DNA of 64,000 bases from Kitasatospora sp. NBC_00315 (GTDB lineage: Bacteria; Actinomycetota; Actinomycetes; Streptomycetales; Streptomycetaceae): the NCBI RefSeq assembly GCF_041435095.1, contig NZ_CP108025.1, positions 7,998,001-8,062,000 on the forward strand, in the 5' to 3' direction. The position numbers were made by a program, and so were the translations under genes. Positions 50,990-59,582 of this stretch are shown here, piece by piece. Within the stretch, counting starts at the first letter, position 1. The number at the start of each line of letters is the position of its first letter. Under the pieces are notes generated by a model. The model was not told where the DNA came from. It worked only from the letters and a program-made list of their open reading frames with translations, and did no database searches.

Positions 50990-51583
50990 GTGAAGGACGG
51001 CGACGAGGGTGCGGGACAGGCCGCCACGCCCAGGCGAAAGGACGCCCGGCGCAACCAGGAGGCCCTGCTCGACGCGGCCGCCGCGGTCTTCGTCACGTCG
51101 GGTGTGGAAGCGCCGGTACGCGACATCGCGGCCAGGGCCGGCGTCGGAGTGGGCACGATCTACCGCCACTTCCCGGCGCGAGCGGACCTCATCATCGGCG
51201 TCTACCGGCACCAGGTGGACTCCTGTGCCGAGGCCGGCCCCGCCCTGTTGGCGGCCGGCCCTTCTCCGCACTCCGCACTCCGGGAGTGGATCAACCTCTT
51301 CGCCGATTTCCTGGTCACCAAACACGGACTCGCCGCCGTGCTGCAGGCCGACAACTCCGGCTTCGAGGCACTGCACGCCTACTTCGTCGACCGCCTCGTA
51401 CCCGTGTGCGCCGAACTGCTCGAGGCCGCGACAGCCGCCGGTGAGATCCGCCCCGACATCGACGCCTACCAGCTCATGCGCGGCGTCGGCAACCTCTGCG
51501 TCGGTGCGGACAGCGATGCCCGCTACGATGCACGCCGCATGGTCGAACTCCTTGTCGCGGGGTTGCGCCGAACAGAGCACTGA
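50990..51583 (+). CDS. TetR-family transcriptional regulator
   Basis: 197 residues. The N-terminal HTH is clear: RKDARRNQEALLDAAAAVFVTSGVEAPVRDIAARAGVGVGTIYRHFPARADLIIGVY (about 17-75). The C-terminal ligand domain (80-197) is of the SCO0857-like type with FADFLVTKHGLAAVLQA. GGAGGAG at 50976-50982 favours GTG at 50990; GTG at 50987 is possible. The twin inverted repeats just upstream are its likely binding sites, giving autorepression and perhaps control of the divergent aldo/keto reductase. Confidence 0.92.
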   Translation: MKDGDEGAGQAATPRRKDARRNQEALLDAAAAVFVTSGVEAPVRDIAARAGVGVGTIYRHFPARADLIIGVYRHQVDSCAEAGPALLAAGPSPHSALREWINLFADFLVTKHGLAAVLQADNSGFEALHAYFVDRLVPVCAELLEAATAAGEIRPDIDAYQLMRGVGNLCVGADSDARYDARRMVELLVAGLRRTEH

Positions 51584-52034
51584 CCTCGGCGACCATGGGC
51601 GCGCGGCCGTGCTGAATCGGGCGGCTCAGGTGACTCACGCGGCTGACCACCACTCCTGATCAGCGTCCCGGCGACGCCACTCTCGACTTCCTGCGTGTTG
51701 CCTTCGGGCCGGAGCGGCGCGAGCCCGCGCTCGGCCGTGAAGCAGCTGCGGCCGGTGCGGCCGGTGCGGCACCGGCACTCGGGCAACGAGTGGTGGGCCT
51801 GAATCGGCGGGACAGGCCGCTGCTTCCCGGAGTGCCGAGCATCTGGTGCCTGTTGTCGCGAGCGGGCGTCGGTGGAAGACATTCCCGTCCCCGCCCCCGC
51901 CCCTGCCCCTGCCCCTGCCCCGTCCCGTCCCTGCCCCGTCCCCGCCCCGTTCCCGCCCCGTCCTCCGACGCCGGTCCTGGCCTTGCCGACCGCCGGCCTA
52001 TCGTCCGACCATCGACATATTGCGACGGTGGTCC
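51584..52034. other. Intergenic with pyrimidine-rich tract
   Basis: CCCCTG, CCCCGT and CCCCGC words alternate over 51888-51962 on the plus strand. No gene is seen. TCGACA (52012-52017) and TATGCT (52035-52040), 17 bases apart, form the promoter of the PadR gene, whose ATG is six bases further on. Confidence 0.55.
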
Positions 52035-52046
52035 TATGCTCAGGAC

Positions 52047-52394
52047 ATGACCAACCGTCAATTACAGGAGCCGACACGGCTCGTGCTCACCGCGCTGGCC
52101 GACGCCCCCCGGCACGGTTACGCGATCATCCAAGAGGTACTCGCCATCTCCGACGGCCACAGTCGCCTGAGCACCGGCACCCTCTACACCGCACTCGACC
52201 GGCTGCTCCAGCAGGGCCTGGTCAGGATCGAGAGCGAGCAGGTGGTCAGCGGACGGCTGCGCCGCACGTTCGCCCTGACCGACCAGGGGCAGGACGTGCT
52301 GGCGCAGGAGGCCAAACGCCTGCGCGCCGCCGCCGCCGAGGCCGAACGCCGCCTGAAGGCCTCCCGCCTGCGAACGAACGGGGCGACCGCATGA
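52047..52394 (+). CDS. PadR-family transcriptional regulator
   Basis: 115 residues: LVLTALADAPRHGYAIIQEVLAISDGHSRLSTGTLYTALDRLLQQGLVRIE is the PadR winged helix with the STGTLYTALDRL recognition segment; a C-terminal helix of repeated Ala/Glu/Arg allows dimerisation. The transcript is probably leaderless (TATGCT six bases before ATG). The stop overlaps the start of the next gene as ATGA, so the two are coupled; a PadR gene followed by this type of membrane protein is a common pair. GACCA-N17-TGGTC around the promoter is a weak operator candidate. Confidence 0.92.
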   Translation: MTNRQLQEPTRLVLTALADAPRHGYAIIQEVLAISDGHSRLSTGTLYTALDRLLQQGLVRIESEQVVSGRLRRTFALTDQGQDVLAQEAKRLRAAAAEAERRLKASRLRTNGATA

Positions 52395-53365
52395 GCGACT
52401 CCACGAGCGGCCACGACACCCCGCAGGCGGGCCGCCTGTTGATCGGCCTCTACCCCGCCCGCTACCGGGCCGCCCACGGTGAGGACATCCAGGCCACCTT
52501 CGCCGAGGCCGTCGAAGGCCGACCACGACACGCGGTACTCCGGGAGTGCCGTGACCTCGCCACCCACGCCCTGCGCCTGCGGCTGAGGATCGGCCCCACC
52601 GACGCGCCCGGCCGCCTGCTCGCCGGAGCGGCGCCGGTGGCACTCGCCCTCGCGGCCGGCTGCGCCCTGTCCTACCTGCTGCCCCAGCTGCACGAGCTGG
52701 TTCACCGGATCCGGTACCCGTACCCCAACCTCGGTCTCGGTTACGCCGTCCTGAACGCGGTCCTCGCGGTGGCCTCCACCATGCCCTGGCTGCTCGCCCT
52801 CGCGTTCGCCGTGTCGGGCCGGTGGCAGGCCGCCCGGGCCACGGGCGCGGCGGCGGTCCTCCTCGGAGCCGGTGCGCTGGCCCTGCTCGCGCCGGCCTCG
52901 TACGTCAGGGGGGAGATCGCGTGGATGACGCTGGTCGGGCTCCTGGCGCTGCTCGCACCGGCCGGCCTCGTGGACGTCGCGCAGCGGGGCCGATGGGAGA
53001 TGGCCGCACTCGCTCTCGCGGTCGCGCTCCCCATGATCGCGGTCGGTCGCTACGGGGCCCAGTACCTTCCGATGCCCATGGAGGGTCTGCTGCCGATCTG
53101 GCTCAGCACGGTGACGGCGCCGGTCCTGGCCGTCCGGCTGTCCGGCGGGCGGTCCGACCGGCTCCGGGAACTGGGCGTCGGGCTCGGGGTGCTGCCCTGG
53201 CTGATGCCCATCGTGATCGCCGCCCTCTACGGGGCGGTGCCCCTGCCCACCGTGCTCCGATACACGGGAGCCTGCCTCGCGCCGCTCGGCGGGGCCGCCG
53301 CGGTGGCCGGAGCGGTCCAGCTCGCCCGCCGCGCCCGGACCGCCGACCCGTCGGACCCCGTCTGA
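52391..53365 (+). CDS. Membrane protein paired with PadR
   Basis: 324 residues. A soluble N-terminal part with LLIGLYPARYRAAHGEDIQATFAEAVEG, typical of PadR-linked membrane proteins, then about eight hydrophobic segments (APVALALAAGCALSYLLP, LNAVLAVASTMPWLLALAFAV, ATGAAAVLLGAGALALLAPA and others). It starts inside the PadR gene (ATGA overlap at 52391-52394), showing translational coupling. Function unknown; the pair may sense membrane or envelope stress. Confidence 0.85.
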   Translation: MSDSTSGHDTPQAGRLLIGLYPARYRAAHGEDIQATFAEAVEGRPRHAVLRECRDLATHALRLRLRIGPTDAPGRLLAGAAPVALALAAGCALSYLLPQLHELVHRIRYPYPNLGLGYAVLNAVLAVASTMPWLLALAFAVSGRWQAARATGAAAVLLGAGALALLAPASYVRGEIAWMTLVGLLALLAPAGLVDVAQRGRWEMAALALAVALPMIAVGRYGAQYLPMPMEGLLPIWLSTVTAPVLAVRLSGGRSDRLRELGVGLGVLPWLMPIVIAALYGAVPLPTVLRYTGACLAPLGGAAAVAGAVQLARRARTADPSDPV

Positions 53366-53435
53366 CGCCCGATCCGGGTCGGGCGGTCCCCGACGTTCCT
53401 CCGGGTTCCGTACGGCTGATCCTGTGACCGTCACA

Positions 53436-53654
53436 TCATCGGATCACGCTGCCCACCTTCGGCCCCGACGTCCAGCGGCAGGGCCGGCCGGTCCACCGGC
53501 CGTCGCACTCCAGCCACCACGCCCTGGCCGCGCCGCACGCCCGCCGCCAGGTGACCGGCTGGACCGGGAACCACCACGGGTCGGTCTCCTCCGGCCGCCG
53601 GCGCAGATCCGCCCATAGGGCTGTGGCTGCCCGTCGGTCCGCGGTGGTGCTCAC
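53436..53654 (-). CDS. Small Trp/Arg-rich protein coupled to an MmyB-type regulator
   Basis: 72 residues with eight Trp: ALWADLRRRPEETDPWWFPVQ, TWRRACGAARAWWLECDGRW and TGRPCRWTSG. No signal peptide or membrane segment. The GTG start (53652-53654) overlaps the stop of the regulator gene (53651-53653) as GTGA, and GGGAGG lies just before it, so translation should follow the regulator. Three Cys and the clustered aromatics suggest a compact binding protein. No family recognised. Confidence 0.65.
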   Translation of the reverse strand: MSTTADRRAATALWADLRRRPEETDPWWFPVQPVTWRRACGAARAWWLECDGRWTGRPCRWTSGPKVGSVIR

Positions 53655-54565
53655 ACCTCCCGGGCGACGACTGCCTCCCGTGACGGTCCCGCCGCGGCGC
53701 CGGCGCCGGTGGCGGTGGCGGTGGCCCGGGCGAGGAGCTCCAGGGCGGCGTGGGAGGCCGATCCGGGGACGGTGGTCATCATCACCAGGGCCTGCTCGGG
53801 TTCGGACGCCCCGGTCAGTGTCTGCTGCCTGACCGTCAGCGCGCCGACCAACGGGTGCCGCAACTCGTACTCGGCGGTGTCGCAGGCCCGTACCCGGTGA
53901 TCCGCCCACAGGCCTGCGAACTCTGGGCTCCGGGTCGTCAGTTCGCCGATGAGCGAGGTGAGTCGGGTGTCCTCGGGATGCCGCCCCGCGACCAGTCGAA
54001 GGTTGCCGACCACGGCCCGCGCCTTCGCCGGCCAGTCGGCGTACAGCTCACGGGTGTGGGCGTCCAGGAAGACCAGCCGCGCCATGTTCGGGCGATCCGC
54101 CGGGTGCTCGGGGCCGGTCGGATCCACATGCCCGGCCAGCAGCGCGTGTCCGAGCGTGTTCCAGGCCAGCACGTCGCTGCGCCGTCCGGTCACCACGACG
54201 GGTACCTCGTGCAGGTTCCGCACCAGGTCGCCGACGGCCGGGGCGAGCCGCTCGGCGGGGGAGCGGCGGACGGCGCCGCGGTGGCGGCAGGCGGTCGCCA
54301 GGTCGCGCAGGTGGTGACGCTCCGTCTCGTCCAGGCGCAGGGCGCGGGCGATGGCGTCGAGCACCTCGGCGGAGGCGTGGCAGGAGACGCCCTGTTCCAG
54401 GCGGGTGTAGTAGGACGAGCTGACGCCCGCCAGGAGCGCCAGCTCCTCGCGCCGTAGCCCCGGAACCCGCCGGCGATCGCCATAGGTCGCCAGGCCGACG
54501 TCCTGGGGCTGCAGTTGGGAACGGCGTGCCTGAAGGAAGGCGCCGAGTCGCCCGTGATCGTCCAT
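53651..54565 (-). CDS. XRE-family regulator with MmyB-type C-terminal domain
   Basis: 304 residues. N-terminal HTH (LGAFLQARRSQLQPQDVGL, VPGLRREELALLAGVSSSYYTRLEQG, about 6-62), then the MmyB-like ligand domain with LDETERHHLRDLA, VTGRRSDVLAWNTLGHALL, RLVFLDAHTRELYADWP and GALTVRQQTL. In this family the pocket binds a fatty-acid-like ligand and the regulator controls a neighbouring gene. It is divergent from the secreted SMP-30-like gene at 54850, a likely target. Its stop overlaps the next gene start. Confidence 0.92.
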   Translation of the reverse strand: MDDHGRLGAFLQARRSQLQPQDVGLATYGDRRRVPGLRREELALLAGVSSSYYTRLEQGVSCHASAEVLDAIARALRLDETERHHLRDLATACRHRGAVRRSPAERLAPAVGDLVRNLHEVPVVVTGRRSDVLAWNTLGHALLAGHVDPTGPEHPADRPNMARLVFLDAHTRELYADWPAKARAVVGNLRLVAGRHPEDTRLTSLIGELTTRSPEFAGLWADHRVRACDTAEYELRHPLVGALTVRQQTLTGASEPEQALVMMTTVPGSASHAALELLARATATATGAGAAAGPSREAVVAREV

Positions 54566-54849
54566 GGCCCCGAGTATCCCCTGCCGGTGGCGGGCGCAGC
54601 CTGCCCCTGCCGGGGATAGGCAGAGCCGGGGCTGGCTGCCCTGTGACGGCCGGACCCAGAGTGGGGTCTCGACCGGCCCGGGCCGCTCGGCCCTCGGGCA
54701 GGACGGACCATGCCGTTCCTCCCGGCCACGGTGTCGGCGGCGTCAGTACCGGCGGGGCCCCCGAGGCCGCCGGCGACGCCGGACCGTGGTGCCGACGGCG
54801 ATGCCGGACCGGCACCGCACCATCCCCGTTCACGACGCAAGGAAGAAAC

Positions 54850-55812
54850 GTGTCAAAGAAGTTCGCACGGAACATGCTGGTCGCCGCCGTCGCGGTGGCC
54901 TCCCTCGCGGTCGGCTCGCCCGTCTCGGCGACGGCTGCCACCACACCGCTGTCACACGCTCGCATCGCCCAGCACTTCGACGTGGCCGACGGCCGGATGC
55001 CGGAGAACATCGTCGCGGAGCCGAACGGCACCATCGACCTGGCCTACTCCGCCGCCCGCGAGATCGCCCAGGTCACCCGTACCGGAGCGGTCCGGGTGCT
55101 GGCGACGCTGCCCATGCCGTCCGACGACGGCGTGAACACCCCGGCCCTCGGCTTCCCCCTGGTCACCGGCCTGGTCAGGGACACACACGGCACGCTGTAC
55201 TTCCTGTACGCCACCGGCACCGCCGACCTCACCGGCGTCTGGCGGCTCACTCCCGGCGGCGCCCCGCAGCGGATCGCCGCACTGCCGGCCGACGGCCTGC
55301 CCAACGGCCTGGCCCTGGACGCCGGCGTGCTCTACGTCACCGACTCCGTTCGCGGTGTCATCTGGCGCGTACCGGCCCGCGGCGGAGAGGCGGCGCTCTG
55401 GGCGGGCGGCCCGGAGCTGGCCTCGACGGGCTTCCTCGGCGCCAACGGCCTGAAGGTGCACAACGGCGCGCTGTGGGCGTCCAACATGGACAAGGGCACC
55501 GTGGTCCGGATCCCGCTGAGGGAGAACGGCACGGCTGGTCCCGCCGAGATCAGGGCCGAGCACCTGCCAGGAATCGACGACTTCGCCTTCGTCGGCCGCG
55601 GCGACCGGATCCTCGCCGCCCTCGACCAGTCGAACCAGGTCGCGCTGGTGGAGCCCGACGGGACCCACACCATCGTGCTCAGCGCCCAGGACGGCCTGCA
55701 GAATCCGACGGCCCTCGCCGTACGCGGCGACACCGTGTACGTGACCTCGGCCGCCTACCTCACCCACCAGGACCCCAACCTGCTCACCGCGCGCATCCAG
55801 TCGCGCGGCTGA
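54850..55812 (+). CDS. Secreted SMP-30/gluconolactonase-like beta-propeller
   Basis: 320 residues. Signal peptide (NMLVAAVAVASLAVGSPVSATAA), then propeller strands of the type MPENIVAEPNGTIDLAYSAAREIAQV, LYFLYATGTADLTGVWRLTPGG, LYVTDSVRGVIWRVPARGG and NGLKVHNGALWASNMDKGTVVRIPL. The pattern fits SMP-30-like lactonases or sugar-acid-binding propellers. GTG start with AAGGAAGAA. The divergent MmyB-type regulator is 284 bases away; such regulators often control the neighbouring oxidoreductase or hydrolase. Followed closely by an SRPBCC gene (60 bases), possibly one transcript. Confidence 0.88.
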   Translation: MSKKFARNMLVAAVAVASLAVGSPVSATAATTPLSHARIAQHFDVADGRMPENIVAEPNGTIDLAYSAAREIAQVTRTGAVRVLATLPMPSDDGVNTPALGFPLVTGLVRDTHGTLYFLYATGTADLTGVWRLTPGGAPQRIAALPADGLPNGLALDAGVLYVTDSVRGVIWRVPARGGEAALWAGGPELASTGFLGANGLKVHNGALWASNMDKGTVVRIPLRENGTAGPAEIRAEHLPGIDDFAFVGRGDRILAALDQSNQVALVEPDGTHTIVLSAQDGLQNPTALAVRGDTVYVTSAAYLTHQDPNLLTARIQSRG

Positions 55813-55872
55813 CGACCCGCCACCACACCGGGGCCCGGCGACCGCCGGGCCCCGCTCAGCCAGGGAGATCCT

Positions 55873-56418
55873 GTGAGCATCACGACCCCCGACCACGACA
55901 CCCCCGACCCCGGCACCCTCGCCCCCGACACTCTCGACGCCGACACCTTCGGACGCCTGGACCCTGCGGACTTCCGCTTCACCCGGAAGGCGTGGATCGC
56001 GGCCGACCCGTCCCGGGTCTACGACCTGGTCAGCGACGTGTCGATGATCGGCACCTGGAGTCCGAGCGCGAGCACCGCGAGCTACGAGGACGGCGCCGGC
56101 CCCCGGGCCGGTGCCTGGTTCAGCGGCCGCAACCGGCGAGGCGACCGCGAGTGGACCAGCCGCTCGCAGGTGGTACGGGCCGAACCCGGCGAGGAGTTCG
56201 CCTTCGTCGTGGACGGACTCGTCCGCTGGCGGTGGACCCTCCGCGCGCTCGGCACCGGCACCGTGGTGGAGCAGTCCTGGCAACTCCTGCGCCTGGAACC
56301 GGTGCTGGGCACGACCCGGGCAGACCTGGAGGCACTGCTCGCGCACATGGCGGACAGCGTGGAGCGCACGCTGGTCTCCCTCGGTCGCTGGGTCGCCGAG
56401 GACGGCGGCAACGGCTGA
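55873..56418 (+). CDS. SRPBCC (START-like) ligand-binding protein
   Basis: 181 residues. After a flexible N terminus of PDTLDAD-like repeats, FRFTRKAWIAADPSRVYDLVSDVSMIGTWSP is the SRPBCC start, followed by GAWFSGRNRRGDREWTSRSQVVRAEPGEEFAFVV and a C-terminal helix DLEALLAHMADSVERTLVSLGRW. This is the polyketide-cyclase/dehydrase branch; it binds a hydrophobic ligand. GTG start with GGGAGA ahead. It lies 60 bases after the propeller gene on the same strand. Confidence 0.87.
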   Translation: MSITTPDHDTPDPGTLAPDTLDADTFGRLDPADFRFTRKAWIAADPSRVYDLVSDVSMIGTWSPSASTASYEDGAGPRAGAWFSGRNRRGDREWTSRSQVVRAEPGEEFAFVVDGLVRWRWTLRALGTGTVVEQSWQLLRLEPVLGTTRADLEALLAHMADSVERTLVSLGRWVAEDGGNG

Positions 56419-56456
56419 CCTGCGAGGTGCACCCCGGGCGGGGCCCCGGTCCGTAG

Positions 56457-56808
56457 CGGCCCCGCCCGCCCCCACCGGGACGTCGAGGTCGACGACCCCA
56501 CCCCCGCACGACCACCCGGAAGAGGCCGAGGTACCTCACCCGTAGGCTGTACGAGGCACGGGACGCCGGAGCCACGCGGGCTGAGCAGGAGCGGATCCTC
56601 GCCGAGGGCCTGCGCGAGCACAACCTCACGGGCAGCGGGCAGCGGGCAGCGGGCGCCGGGAACGGGGAACGGGCACCGTGCCGGCCACCGCGAAGTTGAC
56701 TCGGACGACGCCGTCCGGCTGGACGTGGAGCTGTGGGGCCTGCTCGGCGTCCGCGTGGTCGCCACAGCAGATGGTGCTCGGGCAGTGAGGACGTCGGTCG
56801 GCGCCTGA
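56457..56808 (+). pseudogene. Coding remnant split by a 7-base repeat expansion
   Basis: First part (frame of 56517): RYLTRRLYEARDAGATRAEQERILAEGLREHNLTG, an amphipathic helix. Second part, one frame over (from 56695): VDSDDAVRLDVELWGLLGVRVVATADGARAVRTSVGA before a TGA. Between them GGGCAGC is present three times (56630-56650). Removing one copy puts both parts in one frame. No start codon with ribosome site and no family recognised. The rest of the 56419-56899 gap is empty. Confidence 0.45.
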
Positions 56809-56899
56809 GCGATCGCGTCGACGGCCGGGATGTCAGTCCCGTGTGTGAGTATCTGCGCGACCGAAGTCATCGTCCTCGTCGTGGAAGGAAACACCGCCC

Positions 56900-57310
56900 A
56901 TGGTTGTCTGGCCCGGAGGCATCCAAGCCGTCACCCTGTTCGTGGAGGACCTCGTGAAGGCGAAGGAGTTCTATCGGGAGGTGTTCGAGCTCCCGGTCCA
57001 CTTCGAGAACGAGAACTCGGCCGTCTTCCGGTTCGGCGGGACCATGATCAACCTGTTGGCGGTCGCCTCCGCCCCCGCGCTCGTGGCTCCCGCCCCCGTC
57101 GCCTCCCCGGACCAGGGCGTGCGCACGCAGTTCACCCTGGAGGTCACGGACGTGGACCAGGTGTGCCGGCGTCTGGCCGAGCGAGGTGTCGGCCTGCTCA
57201 ACGGACCCGTGGACCGGCCATGGGGACTTCGCACGGCGAGCTTCCGCGATCCGGGCGGCCACATCTGGGAGATCGCCGCGCCCAGCGCGCCGGGCCGGGC
57301 CGACGGGTAG
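56900..57310 (+). CDS. VOC-family protein
   Basis: 136 residues: IQAVTLFVEDLVKAKEFYREVFELPVHFEN opens and FRDPGGHIWEIAAP closes a single glyoxalase-fold module, with INLLAVASAP in the middle. Family members include drug-binding and dioxygenase-like proteins; substrate unknown. GGAAGGAAACACCGCC precedes the ATG. It is the third VOC gene in the window. Confidence 0.88.
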   Translation: MVVWPGGIQAVTLFVEDLVKAKEFYREVFELPVHFENENSAVFRFGGTMINLLAVASAPALVAPAPVASPDQGVRTQFTLEVTDVDQVCRRLAERGVGLLNGPVDRPWGLRTASFRDPGGHIWEIAAPSAPGRADG

Positions 57311-57525
57311 GACTGTCGGTGGGACGAAACTCGGGTTTCGGGAGACTCGGCGATCCTGGGAACCGAGGCCTGGGGCGCTTTTGACGCTGGCCTGACGGAC
57401 GGTCACCGTCCGCTCAGGGGCGGGAAGCCGGGTACGCGGCAGCGTGCTCGCTGCGGATGTATTGCCCTCCACTCCCTCCGGCGGCATGCTCGAATGCACA
57501 CCGGATTCGACACCAGGGGGCCCAG

Positions 57526-57669
57526 GTGGACGACATCGACCGCCGAAACCGGCGAGGCGGAATCGGCTGCCTCCTCCTCGCCATCCTCATCGCTGCCGCC
57601 GTCATCGCCTTCCTCATATGGGCCTGGAACCATCCTGGGGAGGGAAACACGCCCAGCTACTGGCACTAG
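57526..57669 (+). CDS. Small single-pass membrane protein
   Basis: 47 residues: MDDIDRRNRRGGIGCLLLA then a hydrophobic run ILIAAAVIAFLIWAW and a short outer tail NHPGEGNTPSYWH. AGGGGG at 57515-57520 supports the GTG at 57526. A Cys at the membrane edge could be modified. Function unknown. Confidence 0.6.
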   Translation: MDDIDRRNRRGGIGCLLLAILIAAAVIAFLIWAWNHPGEGNTPSYWH

Positions 57670-57842
57670 GCGCGCTTCAGAAGGCGATCAAGACCACTCC
57701 TGCGATCGCCACGATGGTCGAACTGAACTGCCACCCCTCACGCTTCCCCAATTGCTCGCAAAACAGATGAAGTTCACCTCAATCCGAAGATGAGATCGAA
57801 AGATCGTCGGCGCCCTCCGGCCGGCGCTGGTATGAATGCGCC

Positions 57843-58309
57843 ATGGCGGGAGAACTGTGGACGTCGGCGATCTCACTGGTCGGCGTTGCTCTGGGTGGTG
57901 GATTGGCGTCGCTGACACAGCGGGCAGGGCAGTGTTCAGCGGACCGAGTCGAGGAACGTCGGCAGGCCTCGGCCAGAGCGGAAGCACGCTGAGCCGAACA
58001 ACTCCAGACCCTTATACAGTTCATCGGGTACGCACAGGATGCGGAGAAGCTCGCCTACGCCCGCCCGGTGGATTGGGCCGCAGGCGATGAGTGGCACGCC
58101 GAGGCCCAGGCCGCCATGGCTGGGCTCTCTGGGTCGCCGAGAGGAGCATCCTGCTGCTTTGCGCCACCGTGGTCCACATTCCCGCGACCGCCTACGCGCG
58201 CGCCTTGAACCACGCCGCGTGGCGGGAACTCGCCGAGACCACGGTGACGGACCATCTTGAACAGCACAAGGCTGCCTTCCTCGCCTCGGCACGCGACAGT
58301 TTGACCTGA
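57843..58309 (+). pseudogene. Broken membrane-associated protein gene (nonsense plus CT duplication)
   Basis: From ATG 57843 the reading is MAGELWTSAISLVGVALGGG, ..., ASARAEAR, then TGA at 57990-57992 where a CGA codon would keep the chain. The same frame continues AEQLQTLIQFIGYAQDAEKLAYARPVDWAAGDEW and shifts at CTCTCT (58125-58130) into WVAERSILLLCATVVHIPATAYARALNHAAWREL up to the stop at 58307-58309. Removing one CT restores one frame. A family of about 155-residue streptomycete proteins with this layout is known to me only as hypothetical. Two lesions make it non-functional unless recoded. Confidence 0.8.
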
Positions 58310-58322
58310 AGCTTCCCGGACG

Positions 58323-58448
58323 TCAGGGCCACTCGTTGATCGTGGCGACGGTGACAGTGGCCTCGTAGCGGACGGCGGGTTTGTCGTAGCGGGTCCCGGC
58401 AGCCCGGTGCCTTTTGAGACGACTGAGCCCGCACTCGACAACAGAGCT
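58323..58448 (-). pseudogene. C-terminal fragment of an IS5-type transposase
   Basis: VVECGLSRLKRHRAAGTRYDKPAVRYEATVTVATINEWP before a stop matches the end of DDE transposases of the IS5 group, in which VExxINRLKxxRxxATRYDK carries the last catalytic Glu. The rest of the transposase is absent. Confidence 0.75.
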
Positions 58449-58482
58449 TTCGCAACAGGCCCCAGGTCCGGCTGCCTGCCGC

Positions 58483-59037
58483 TCAGGGAGCGTCCGGCGA
58501 CGTGTCGATGGATGCTGCGAAGGCCGCGAGGGTAGTGAAGTCGGCGTTCCGCAGACCGATCCGCGGATTGACGTGATGGAGCAAGGCGGGTGCGTGGTGG
58601 TTGGCAGCCACGTGTGCATGATCCGCGTGGCCCTGTTCGTCGTCCACCCAAGCGAACGGTCGGCCGTTGGCGTACTCCACCAACGGCTCGGACTTCCAAT
58701 GAACGCCATCAGGGCGCTCGTTGAGCAGGGCGCTACCGAAGTCGACGAACGGCAGTTCCGGCAGACCGAGCACAGGTCCGATCCATTTGTTCGCGTCACT
58801 CATCCAGGTTGTGGCCCAGCAGATCTCGTAGCCGAGAGCCAGCAGCGCACGCCCGTGGTCTGGGTTGAGCCATACCCGGAGTGGCCGCACATGGGTCCGT
58901 AGTCTCCCGGGCTCCCCAGCTGCCCCGGTCTCCTGTGGGACTCGGAGGGTGGTGTAGCCCTCGGGGCGCTTCTCGGGCTTTGCCGCATACGGATTCAGGG
59001 GTCCGTCGACATCCAGGAACAGCAACGGCCGACTCAT
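58483..59037 (-). CDS. HAD-superfamily protein
   Basis: 184 residues. MSRPLLFLDVDGPLNPY is motif I (DxD) of haloacid-dehalogenase-like phosphatases. ICWATTWMSDANKWIGP corresponds to motif II (Thr) and the region FAWVDDEQGHADHA to motif IV (DD). The small size and the GPLNPY ending are typical of a streptomycete group annotated as HAD hydrolases of unknown substrate. It lies intact between insertion-element fragments. The ATG follows GGGGGTGCC, an acceptable site. Confidence 0.82.
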   Translation of the reverse strand: MSRPLLFLDVDGPLNPYAAKPEKRPEGYTTLRVPQETGAAGEPGRLRTHVRPLRVWLNPDHGRALLALGYEICWATTWMSDANKWIGPVLGLPELPFVDFGSALLNERPDGVHWKSEPLVEYANGRPFAWVDDEQGHADHAHVAANHHAPALLHHVNPRIGLRNADFTTLAAFAASIDTSPDAP

Positions 59038-59063
59038 GGCACCCCCGAATGTGCGCTCCCGAT

Positions 59064-59313
59064 CTACTGCGTCGCCGAAGCATACCCGTCTTCATATATC
59101 ACTGGCGCGTCCGGCGATCCGGGTGAATCGGGGTTCCCGCGATCGACCGCCGGGGCGGTGCGGGCTGTGGCGGAGTCCATCTGGGCGAGCTTGTCCTCGG
59201 CGCCGGCGAGGCCGGCTTCGAGGCCTTCGACCTCGCCGAGCCAGCCTTCCCGCTCGGCTTCGGCGATGCAGTCGATGGGGTTGTCGCGGATCTGGACGAG
59301 CCTGGGACGCTCT
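59064..59313 (-). pseudogene. C-terminal remnant of a tyrosine-recombinase-type integrase
   Basis: ERPRLVQIRDNPIDCIAEAEREGWLGEVEGLEAGLAGAEDKLAQ resembles the coiled-coil tail of integrases on actinobacterial integrative elements. Upstream the frame is lost into unrelated transposase fragments. No catalytic residues remain. Confidence 0.5.
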
Positions 59314-59318
59314 GTTCC

Positions 59319-59444
59319 GTGGAGCAGGGGCAGAAGCCCCTGTCGCTGCTGATCACCGCCGGCCACTGGTACGACAGCCCGCGGTTCCAGGCCGTCCTTG
59401 AACGCATCCGCGTCCCCCGTGCGGGGCCGGGACTGCCTCGGACC
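59319..59444 (+). mobile_element. Internal fragment of an IS5-type transposase
   Basis: EQGQKPLSLLITAGHWYDSPRFQAVLERIRVPRAGPGLPRTN matches the centre of IS5-group transposases, just before the second catalytic Asp (normally in a RVLADKAY-like motif), which is missing here. The fragment at 58323 on the other strand is from the same kind of transposase. Confidence 0.65.
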
Positions 59445-59582
59445 AACCTGGGTGATCCCGGCCGACAAGGGCCGCCAAGGGCCTTGCTGGCGGAGAGCCC
59501 GAGCAGCTGTGCGCCGAGTTGGGGCGTGCATCCGGTCCGCCAGGCCCGGTGCAACACCTGTGATCCCGCCTCCACGTCCACC

